Source: Tethya wilhelma
Taxonomy: Eukaryota; Porifera; Demospongiae; Tethyida; Tethyidae
Assembly: GCA_964030475.1 (NCBI GenBank)
Contig: CAXIPT010000008.1
Span: forward strand, 1,305,634-1,369,633
DNA: 64,000 nucleotides
Direction of reading: 5' to 3'
Shown here: positions 20,851 to 29,926 of the stretch, piece by piece
Position numbering within the stretch: the stretch's first letter is position 1
How the letters are laid out: each line of letters starts with the position of its first letter
Position numbers and translations under genes: made by a program
Notes under the pieces: model-generated
The model's database searches: none
Seen by the model: only the letters and a program-made list of their open reading frames with translations
What the model was told of the DNA's origin: nothing

Positions 20851-21408
20851 ATGGCACGTGCTCGAGAGACAGACCACGAAGTTATTCTTCGTGTTATGAA
20901 AGAGAATGGTGTGGAGTGTAAAGATGTGCCAGAAGAAGAGCCTTTTGATCATGAAAGGCACAGTGACAAGGACTATTTCAGTAAAATTCGTAAAAATTCT
21001 AAACGATACTTCATTGTTAAAGGGTGGGGTAATTTTGTATGTCGAAACACAACAGTTCACCCCCTTCCTACACCCCCCAATACTGATAGAAACAGAACTT
21101 GGAGGTCAGTTAATGCTTGGTGTATTATCGACCTGAAAGAGGCAGATATCATTCACCGATATACTCAAGACTGTAATGTGTGTGACCATCTCCTAGATTC
21201 TGACGATTTAAGAAAAAGCCAGGAACCAAATTTTGGAAAAAAGAGTAAGAAATCTGTTGAGGAGATGACTAAGCATGCAGTGAAGGTCTTCAAGTATCGT
21301 CTGGATCCAAGCAGCAACCCAAGTGGTGGGAGACGACGCCAAGGCAAGCCACATCTGACAAAACTGTGTAGTGTTTGTAAAATTCTTGGACGTCATTGTG
21401 GACAATAG
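20851..21408 (+). CDS. Putative zf-3CxxC zinc-binding protein, copy 2
   Basis: Single exon, 185 residues, starting MARARETDHEVILR. It keeps GWGNFVCRN, the AWCIIDLKEADIIHRY block, QDCNVC and LCSVCKILGRHC. Compared with copy 1 it carries a Pro-rich insertion after TVHP and a Gly/Ser/Arg-rich insertion before the last cysteine pair. A tandem duplicate of 19258..19788; both frames are open. Confidence 0.65.
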   Translation: MARARETDHEVILRVMKENGVECKDVPEEEPFDHERHSDKDYFSKIRKNSKRYFIVKGWGNFVCRNTTVHPLPTPPNTDRNRTWRSVNAWCIIDLKEADIIHRYTQDCNVCDHLLDSDDLRKSQEPNFGKKSKKSVEEMTKHAVKVFKYRLDPSSNPSGGRRRQGKPHLTKLCSVCKILGRHCGQ

Positions 21409-21751
21409 AACTACTCATAATTCTATAGGCTCCTGACTGTATAGTTTCACTGTGTGCATCCACACCTTGCATATACATAATACAAACAAACCTGTTATCT
21501 CTTGTACAAAAGCTATTGTGTAGTGATCACTTCCTCCTCTTGATAATATTCATTGCATGCAGGCCGCATGTTTACATACTGGATGTGATAATACTGTTGT
21601 GATCCCAAGTATAAGTCTTGACTATGCTTGATTGCATGGTATACCTTGACTGATAAGGTAATTAGTCTAAGCATCCACCCAAATATCCATAGTAAAATAC
21701 TATACAAACTGTTTTATAATGGGTCATTTGTGATAACTGATCAACAGTCAT

Positions 21752-21828
<77 letters not shown>

Positions 21829-22836
21829 TACACATTCCTCCAAATAATGTACCATGTACACTGAGTTGCTATGGAGATATATACACCATGCAATGTAATA
21901 GTGTGAAATACAACATGTTAACTGTTAACTGGTTTCTTTGAAGTTGTAAAATGTGAACTTTGTAGTGCATGTTTGCCAACATCTGCAGTTGTTTGTTCAA
22001 CCACTTATTGTTCCAAGATATGTAGAAAAACCTACAACTGTCCCACAATAGAAACCACAACCACATCATGTATACATATGCACGCTTCGCTTCTTGGTAT
22101 TGGCAATGTCAATGATCAATGATTCATTCCAGACAGTTGATGGAAATGTATTTGACAGCTAGAATTTGTGTCCAGTATGTTTGTTTATCATACTGAAAGA
22201 AAACATTGGATATTATGCTGTTGAATACTTAAAAAAAAAACGTATTGAAATATCATTACAAACCATAACACAATATAGCTATACAAGCATTACTCAATCT
22301 CCACTTAACTGTACAAGTGGCGAACTTGAGTCATACATACAGTTAAAGTACTTGTGTAGCAGATCAAAGAATTGTGTGTGTGTATGCTAAAGCCTACAAC
22401 AACATGACAGTGTATTGTATGCCTACATAATAGACTGAGCACGTGTGGTCAGGGGTCAAAGGCATGGTGTGTACCAGTACAGGAGTATGATATAGTGTAC
22501 AAGAAATGCATGCCAGTCCATTAGCTTTATACTATAATAATATATACACACTGGGATCAAAGCCAATTGACGACATGTGCAGTGAATTGTGGTGCCAAAG
22601 GATTTGAGTAGTGTATTATAGTGACTATGACATTATAATTATAATAGTGTAATGATCTGGAGTATTAAAGACATTCAGGAATGTATATAATATGCATACA
22701 ATAATTTATAATACATGTTCATGTGTGCAGAGTCAGGACAGTGTATATATGTAAACCGGCTCAATGTCAGGAGACAACGAAACCTTACACTATGTGGTTA
22801 CTTTGGTTACTAGAATTATTATATACGGTTTGTAAC
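21409..22836. other. Spacer between zf-3CxxC copy 2 and the 3' end of SUOX
   Basis: About 1.4 kb, AT-rich, with a compound (CA)n microsatellite at 21752..21832 and an A10 run near 22230. No gene seen. It holds the convergent 3' ends of its neighbours. Confidence 0.5.
21752..21832. repeat. (CA)n microsatellite
   Basis: About 40 CA units with a single TG interruption and a CG variant near the right end. Confidence 0.9.
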
Positions 22837-24624
22837 TCAATTGCTACTGGTGTGTATGTTTACCCTATGCCAAGCGTTGGAGAGGTATCCCCTTACATTC
22901 CATATTGAGCTAGGGTTTTCTGGTTGTATGTTGTACGATGCATCCAGTGCCCTGCAGCACAACTCTACGTTCCCTTTATGTGGCAGTTCAATATCAGCTG
23001 ACCAGAGAGTCCATGCCCAAGCTTTCCCAGATGTCTGGTTTGATCCCTCTAGAAGATCTGCTGCCTGCCACGTCTTGCCACCATCGCTGGAAACATCTAC
23101 TCGTATTATTTTCCTTCCTCCTCCACTCCATGCTATGCCACTGATGGTAATGCTCCCTGAACGTATGGACGATCCTTCCTCTGGACTACAGATGAAGCTT
23201 TGTACCGGCATTTCTTGAATTGCAGGTGTTGAACTGAGGTCTTCAGTGCTGGTGGCTGCATCTTGAAATCCTCTATAGTAGACCTGCTGCCATAGACCAC
23301 CATACTCATTTCTACTGGCCTCTATTCGGGAGAGCCACTTAACGCTACGAGCTCCAGCTGTACCGGGAATTAGTGCTCTTAGAGGATAGCCGTGGTCCCG
23401 AGGCAACTCCTCACCATTCATTTGGTAAGCTAGAATGCAATCTCCTCTCCTGTTCATTGCTTTGTGTATTGGGATCGATGCTCCGTATCTTTCTCCGGTC
23501 AGTGGATCATTGTCCATTCCTTCTAGATGGATGTGCTGCAGTGGTGTGTATTCGTCTGCTTCCTTTATGCCTGAATAGAGTAGAACATCACGAAGGCGTA
23601 CTCCAGTCCATTCAGCATTGCCTATAAGTCCACTGGAGCAAGGTGGCTGTATTGGTTTAACTGTCGCTAGGTCATTACGTCTGTTTCCTGCACACTGAAG
23701 AGTTGCTGAGACAGTGTACTGAGTGAATTTTGTCTTCAAATCTTTCAAGCTTAGTTTGACTGGAATGATCCCTTCTCCACTGATTTCCAAGACAAAGCGC
23801 TCTGGGTCAACTTCAGGCACAGGAAGATGGTTACGGACAAAGAATAAATCGTTAGGCGTATTGAAGGAGCTCACTAAAAGTGTTATGGGTGTTTCTGCCC
23901 AATAAGGTATATTTGAACCGACAATATGCTTAGGTGATCGTATTGGATCTGAGGCATATAACTCTTCACTTTTGATCAAATTTTGCGAATTTTTTTTTCT
24001 GTCGCCTTCAGCTACATTTCCAATGCGCCATTCTTCCAGGACAGTGTGGACGTCTTCAGTGTTGTGTGCAGCAAATATTTCCCAGAATGGCTCGATTGAT
24101 TTTCCTGCAGCTAGCATTATTTTACTTTTTCCTCCTGGGTGTAGGTCAACAAACCCACTAATATTGTACACTCCATCCCCATAGGTAACCCATATTCCAT
24201 TGTCAGGATTTGTGTGTTTGGCCACTTCTTTAAGAGTAAAACTAGGCAACCCTTTTTTCACCACACCAGCCTGAAAGCTCAAAGATAGATCATCATGCTT
24301 CGTATCAAGGACTTTTGTTGGTGTCATGCTCTCTGCACTTAGCCTAGTAAGCTGTGTAGTTATTACATTACGTACTTTGTGCTTATGATTCCAGCCTAAG
24401 ATACCGCCAGCTCCGATGCCCATCCCCAGTCCCAGCAGAAGCACTCCAGCAGTTCCCTTGAAAGTGCGTGCTCTCCAAGTATCGTCGCCAGTACCATTAC
24501 TATGATCCAGCTTAGCCGCTGCCGAGACTAGACCATTTATCCTCCGTGCACTTATACTGGTGGTAGTACTCGATAGTGCGAGCGAGCGATAGCGAATGCC
24601 TCTAACAGCTAGCTGTGAGGCCAT
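22837..24624 (-). CDS. SUOX: Sulfite oxidase, mitochondrial
   Basis: Oxidises sulfite to sulfate with a molybdenum cofactor and a b5 heme in the mitochondrial intermembrane space, passing electrons to cytochrome c. Single exon, 595 residues. A basic, Ser-rich N-terminus and a Gly-rich hydrophobic segment (about 57-78) fit a bipartite mitochondrial signal. The cytochrome b5 domain spans about 127-205, with heme ligands His162 (HPGG) and His187. The Mo domain has SATLQCAGNRR with the cofactor-ligating Cys311, and a C-terminal dimerisation domain follows (SGIAWSGGGRKIIRVDVSSDGGKTW). Intronless, which contrasts with the small-intron genes around it. Divergent from the gene at 25031, with 406 bp between start codons. 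Confidence 0.95.
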   Translation of the reverse strand: MASQLAVRGIRYRSLALSSTTTSISARRINGLVSAAAKLDHSNGTGDDTWRARTFKGTAGVLLLGLGMGIGAGGILGWNHKHKVRNVITTQLTRLSAESMTPTKVLDTKHDDLSLSFQAGVVKKGLPSFTLKEVAKHTNPDNGIWVTYGDGVYNISGFVDLHPGGKSKIMLAAGKSIEPFWEIFAAHNTEDVHTVLEEWRIGNVAEGDRKKNSQNLIKSEELYASDPIRSPKHIVGSNIPYWAETPITLLVSSFNTPNDLFFVRNHLPVPEVDPERFVLEISGEGIIPVKLSLKDLKTKFTQYTVSATLQCAGNRRNDLATVKPIQPPCSSGLIGNAEWTGVRLRDVLLYSGIKEADEYTPLQHIHLEGMDNDPLTGERYGASIPIHKAMNRRGDCILAYQMNGEELPRDHGYPLRALIPGTAGARSVKWLSRIEASRNEYGGLWQQVYYRGFQDAATSTEDLSSTPAIQEMPVQSFICSPEEGSSIRSGSITISGIAWSGGGRKIIRVDVSSDGGKTWQAADLLEGSNQTSGKAWAWTLWSADIELPHKGNVELCCRALDASYNIQPENPSSIWNVRGYLSNAWHRVNIHTSSN

Positions 24625-24786
24625 TGGTGCGATATGTAGTTATGTGAATTAAGGTAGAAAACTAGGATTAAAGAGCTATTTAAAGCCTAACAGAGTGAAA
24701 AGTGCTAGTGAATTTATATATACAGTACTACGTAGGATAACCCGGTTGATTAATCGAAGCTGCGGTGTGCGGAGAAGTTACTGGGA

Positions 24787-24890
24787 TCCGGGAACGAGGC
24801 TACGACCGGTCTCGCCCAAAGTCGGCGGCGCCAGCGCGCGGGCGCGCGCGACGCCGGATATCAGCTGGATCACGTGCGCCAGTGACCGGC
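24787..24890. promoter_or_regulatory. GC-rich CpG island in the SUOX / HTH-SLED-SAM promoter
   Basis: A sharp island of GC-rich, CpG-dense DNA (GCGCGCGGGCGCGCGCGACG) in AT-rich surroundings, between two divergent start codons. It shares CCGGATATC and a (GC)n core with the island at 60005..60130. Confidence 0.6.
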
Positions 24891-25030
24891 AGGTTAATTA
24901 ATTTCTGACAACCCTTTGTTCACTGGAAAACTTGAGCTGTGATAAAAAGTTTTACCTCTTCTTTCCTCTCTCTGTGGAAGTTTATAGCTCATCCTATAAA
25001 CTGGAAAAGAGAATCAAACAAGGATTTGAA

Positions 25031-25598
25031 ATGGCCAGTGAGGGAGAATCTGATCAAAATGCAGTGATACGCGGTATCTTGGCGAGTGTGGCATCTGGTG
25101 AGCTCTCTCAGGGGGATGTATCTACTGATAGTGTGGCTCAACTGCTAGCTGCGGCATTGGCTCAAGTTGGGCACACCATCCTCAACACACAGGGCACTTC
25201 ACAAGCTCAGAAAATGGCCAGTACGACACAGAACGTCCAAACAGAGCTAGACACAAGGGAGGAGCAAAACGATACTGCGGGAGATAATTTCACCTTTAAC
25301 CCTGAAGACCCTGTATCTGCACCAGTTGGAGAGAATGAGAGTCCAACTGTTGCTTCATCCGTTGAAGTGGTTGCTTCGAACAAAACCAAACCATTGTGCA
25401 TGAAGTTTCCCATAGAGTTGCGTAAACGGATCATTGACATGCGAAAAGAAGGAAAGAAGTGTAAAGACATTGCTAAGGAGTTGAAGGTATCCATCAGCGG
25501 TGCTCAAAAGGTGTGGGAGAGGTTCTTGGCTACTGGGAGAGTGCATGACAGGAAGGCAAGCACGTATGCTGGACGACCAAGGAAGTATACTTATAGTC

Positions 25599-25640
<42 letters not shown>

Positions 25641-27043
25641 TTAGTAGCATTGGTTTACATGTACCAAATGTAAACCATAGATGTTTTGATTCCCACATTG
25701 CACACTGTTGTGGTTTGTTTAGGAAGGTGTACAATCACCAGGACTTGATGGCAGCTATATTGGTGATAGTATTGAAGTTTTTCAGACTGATTGTAAGTAG
25801 CTACCACTTTGGATAGTCTATCGAGCTAGACCCTTTTCTCACCGCTGCCTAACGCCAGGGAGAGAAAGAGGGTCTAGCTCGATAGACTACCACTTTGGAG
25901 TACAATAATAATTATGTTTATGTTGTATTGTAACAATGTCATGTTTTGTATAGACACTTAGCTTCCTCCAATGCATTTCAGCATTGATGTACAATCACAA
26001 GGTTCCATGTAACTGTGCATAAAAAACATTTGCCAAAATATGTTACATAGCCTAGGTATAATAAAATATATACCGTGTAGCTCCAAATTTTCGTGGCATA
26101 GAAAGTTTGTGAAAAGTCTGTCTTTGCTGTTTTGAACTAATTTTTGTGAATCACAATCTCTGAAATTATATTGACAATATACGGTTTTCTAAATTTTTGT
26201 GGAGAAAATTTTCATGATACACGGTCAAATCATGAAATTCACGAAAATATTGTGCCACGAAAATTTGGAGCCATATAGTACATAGTTACAGTATGACAAT
26301 GTATATGGTTGGGGATGTGTTTTTCTGACAAATTTGACTGGTTGTAATGCCCACTCTCCAGCTCACACTAGTCCTACTCAGATCGAGTATGTTGCCACTC
26401 CCGATGGTGACCTCTCGACAGAAACCACTGTCATCATTGCTGGTGACAACAGTGATGTCATTACCGAGGGACCCCTAGACATGCCAGGGGCCACGGTGGA
26501 AATTGTTGAGACTGACCCCTTACCACTTTCCCCCCACCAACAGAAGAAATCTCCCAAGAAAGAACCCCCTGCCTATCGACAGCAATTGCTTTTTAGGTAT
26601 TTCTATCCCTATTACATTCTCTCCAGCAAGTCTCTTTATATCACTGATACATCTGTATAGGCTGGTTGAAGACTGTCCCCTTGCTCTGTTCAAAGCATCT
26701 CAGACACCTGACAGCACCATGACCCTCCATGTGGAGAATCTAGATTTGTCCATTGACAGACCACTCTATATGGAATGTAAGCTCAGTATCAATCAGTCTC
26801 AATACTTTCTGCTGTACACGCAGTGTGTGAAGTTATTCTGATCATGTCTTTAGATGTGCTGGGCCATCCATTTGGTAAGGTTCCTCCTGCCAAGCCATTT
26901 GAAGGGAGCATTGAAGAGGCACAGATCATTCGATCGGATCCTGCTAACCCTTTAGGGAAGGATTTGTTGGCAGGTCGGTATTGTATGTATGCATCATAGG
27001 TGCATAATATTGATACATAACTGATAGATCACTGTGCACAATG

Positions 27044-27076
<33 letters not shown>

Positions 27077-29181
27077 GCACTTGGTTACAGTACCAAGGTC
27101 TACTTCAATGCCTGCTGTAAGCCCAGTCCTCTGTTCGACCCTTCCAAGCTCACATCCAACCTCCCTTTCTCCATCGGACCAGGCTACCTCAGCGAGACCA
27201 TGCAGAAGGTTCTTCAACTGCTCGTTGACTTCTGCAAGGAGCCTGTCTCAGTACTGGATCTAATCCCAGCCGGGGAGGGAGGGACCGTCGTGGGTAGAGC
27301 AGTGGACGGAGAGATTATCAGGACAAGGGGGTTTACACCTCCTAGCAAGCTCTCCGACTATTGGAATGGCTTGTACGATATTGCAGCTAGACTGCAGTGC
27401 TGTGAGAACTTTCTCTCTGCTTCTAAACCATCAGCACCATGTCTCTTGTGCCACCCTTTTGGTAAGTTATAATCAGTACTGTGAAGTGAACACTAGTTAG
27501 CTTTCTGTGCTGTTGAGTTATTGTAACATTTTATATTCTTCTTCAGAGCCCCTTGTCAAACAACTTGAAATTAAGGATCCTGATGAAGATTCCGTGTCAC
27601 CTCCAGTGTTACCAGCTGATCATCACCTCATTCAACCATTGACAACATCACCATCTGTCTCCGCTCACACACCAGAACAACAGGTGGAAATCCAAGTGCT
27701 CTCAAGTGGTCAGGTCACACTCTCGCCAGTCCCAGTCACCCCTGGCAGTGCTACTAGTGACAGTACCAGTGGCTCTCTGAGGAGAGGGACGACCAAGAAG
27801 AGTGGAAGGAAGAAAGACCTCTCTCGGGTCATCGAAAACATAAGTGGTGTTGTTGCAAATGAGCCTCAGGAGCATACACAGAGAGAACAGCCGTGTGTGC
27901 CTGATGGTGGGGGAGCAGTGGTTGATGGCAGGGCGCCAATCGCTGATCAGCAAGAAGTGTTGGGTGGAACTGTGAGCGTTAGCGTTGTTGGACCAACAGG
28001 TGTTGAGTCTCTGACATCAACAACCGAGCCCATGCAGGTTGAGAGTTCCTCTTCCACTGAAGGTGGACATAGTGCTGGGCAGGAGGTGGAGTCTGTCGTT
28101 GATACTGGTAGAGCTCCGTCCAAACCAAGACTCACTCAAAGTGTCGATGTGTCGACTCAGACACTACAATCAACCCTGCGTATCCAAAGAACCCCTCTAA
28201 TCATCCGTAGAAATAGACCTACCCGCAACCAGCAGAAATTAGAGTCACCCATTTCTGGATCATCATCGTCTGAACCCAGCAAAGAGACCGAGAGATTGCC
28301 ACCATCCACCTCATCACGTCTGACAGAGACCAACTCTACTTCTGTTCAGACCAACAGCCAGGCATCACAATGTGATGAAAGTCCAAAGGTCAATGAAGGC
28401 ACTCTAGTTGCTGATTCAATGGACACAGGCAATGTTAATAATGGTGACAAACAACAGGGTCTCTCTCAGAGTGAAAACTCAACCTCTGTAGAAGTTGAAG
28501 CAATGGCCTGTGATATGGAATCAGCTCAGCCTCCACTTCGCAGGAGTACTCGAAAGAGCGTCAAATCACAGAAAGTTCAATCTGTCTCGTCTTCTCCATC
28601 TCCTACCAAAAGAGCACCAAGTCCCAAGAAGAAACAAACCCCAAGTCCCAAGAAACCTCCACCACAATCTGACGGAGCTGTGGTCCCTCATGGCAGCGGC
28701 AGCAGGGGGGTGAAGAGAGGGGGCCTTGGTCTCGTGGGGAACCAAGATGGTGGTGTGGGGCCTCCACCTGCTGTGAAGAGGTCAAGAAGAACTCGATCTA
28801 GTAAAGCTGTGTCTCTCGGTGAGGGTCTGTCTCCGTCGGAAGGGAAGCACCCCAGGAGCTGGAGTGTGGAGGAGGTGGTGGAGTTTGTGAGCGGGATCCC
28901 TCAGTGTGAATGTACCCATGTGTTCAGAGAGCATGTGAGTGTATAGCAATGATACAGTGGGTATGTGTATCAGTAGAATGGTCGGGTCACTACTCTTGGG
29001 TGACCAACTGGATGTCTTCATTCCTTTGCAGGAGGTTGATGGAGAGTCGCTGCTTTCCCTCACTCCAGAGATCATGGTGAAGCTGATGGATCTCAAGGCT
29101 GGGCCGGCACTGAGGGTTCACAAGAAGATCATTGAACTCAAGCGCCAGTTTGACATACCCACATCATTCCTTGATTCATAG
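25031..29181 (+). CDS. Polycomb-type protein with HTH, SLED and SAM domains, no MBT repeats
   Basis: Exons 25031..25600, 25723..25792, 26362..26596, 26661..26776, 26854..26973, 27078..27461, 27547..28934 and 29032..29181 join in phase to 1,010 residues. Residues about 124-190 form a helix-turn-helix of transposase/paired type (PIELRKRIIDMRKEGKKC, then IAKELKVS, ATGRVHDR, AGRPRK). Residues about 372-490 match the SLED domain of Scm/SFMBT proteins (KVYFNACCKPSPLFDP, LPFSIGPGYL, GGTVVGRAVDGEI). A long Ser/Pro/Lys-rich linker with AT-hook-like basic runs leads to a SAM domain (about 937-1003, RSWSVEEVVEFVSGIPQCEC ... LTPEIMVKLMDLKAGPALRV). SLED and SAM imply Polycomb chromatin binding and polymerisation; MBT repeats, normally present, are absent. 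The start is the ATG in gaaATGG context; the open frame upstream begins only at TTG. Confidence 0.8.
25601..25638. repeat. (GT)n microsatellite forming a 5' splice site
   Basis: The tract starts at the first intron base of the HTH-SLED-SAM gene (CAG|GTGTGT), so the donor itself is repeat sequence. Confidence 0.85.
25814..25889. mobile_element. 76-bp hairpin MITE with perfect 10-bp target duplication
   Basis: Arms TAGTCTATCGAGCTAGACCC and its inverse GGGTCTAGCTCGATAGACTA are perfect over at least 20 bp. The element is flanked on both sides by CCACTTTGGA (25804..25813 and 25890..25899). It lies in intron 2 of the HTH-SLED-SAM gene. Confidence 0.85.
26071..26280. mobile_element. TACCGTGTAGC-ended MITE
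   Basis: Left TACCGTGTAGCTCCAAATTTTC; right CGAAAATTTGGAGCCATATAGTA, inverted and almost perfect for 22 bp. 210 bp, in the same intron as the 25814 hairpin. Confidence 0.8.
27045..27077. repeat. (CA)n microsatellite forming a 3' splice site
   Basis: The tract runs straight into the AG acceptor of the SLED exon at 27078 (CACACAG|CA), replacing a normal polypyrimidine tract. Confidence 0.85.
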
Positions 29182-29926
29182 TATACCAATTTCTCTGTAC
29201 ACACACACACACACAACACACTACATGTACTGCTAACAGCTCTTCTATGCTGAAGTTTGTATCTATGCTCTTTTATTATTGTCTTCCTTTACCTTATTTT
29301 CAAAACGCATGACACTGTGACCTTTAATTATACGCATGGTAGTAATATCGCGCAGGCACACCTACAAGTTTTTTCGACTGTTTGAAAGAAAGAAGGAAAG
29401 GTTGTTTGCTGTGCAATTGTGTGACTGTCAATATTAAAGGTATGCATGTTGTGTATACGTAGCTACTCAGCTTTTTATAAAGTGTAAAAATGTCAGAACT
29501 CAAAGGGGCAAACTAGCCTATGTATAGAGCCTGGTTTGTGTTAGTCGACCCGGTGCCATGCCCCTTTTCAAGTTATTAGTCCCAAAAAAGATAATGATTA
29601 TCTATCTACTCAAGGTTGTGATAATAATTATTGTGGTCCAAGGTATTACAACATCATGATGTCTTCTAGTCTGCATAATAATGTATAGCACATTGTACAA
29701 GAGCTAGGAAAGTGCATACTTCATTGTAGATAATCTGAGATAAATGTGTGTATACCTCAGTATGGTCATTTGGATAATTTGCTCTTGACAAGCTCATCAA
29801 CACATTCCACTGAATGAACTATGAACTGTATGCACCATTAGACCTGGCATTCATTATGATGGCCTTTAATTGTAATGCCATTCATTTACCCATGGCTTGT
29901 GTTGTTTCCCTGCATGCTCAGGTACA
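29182..29926. other. Spacer before the Pmp-like gene
   Basis: About 745 bp, AT-rich, no coding sequence recognised. GCATGCTCAG just before 29923 could be the acceptor of a 5' UTR intron of the next gene. Confidence 0.4.

Noticed and set aside
22841..23218. 125-codon plus-strand frame
   Set aside because: Antisense to the C-terminus of sulfite oxidase.
24932..25030. N-terminal extension of the HTH-SLED-SAM protein
   Set aside because: It begins at TTG with no ATG; the ATG at 25031 has a better context.
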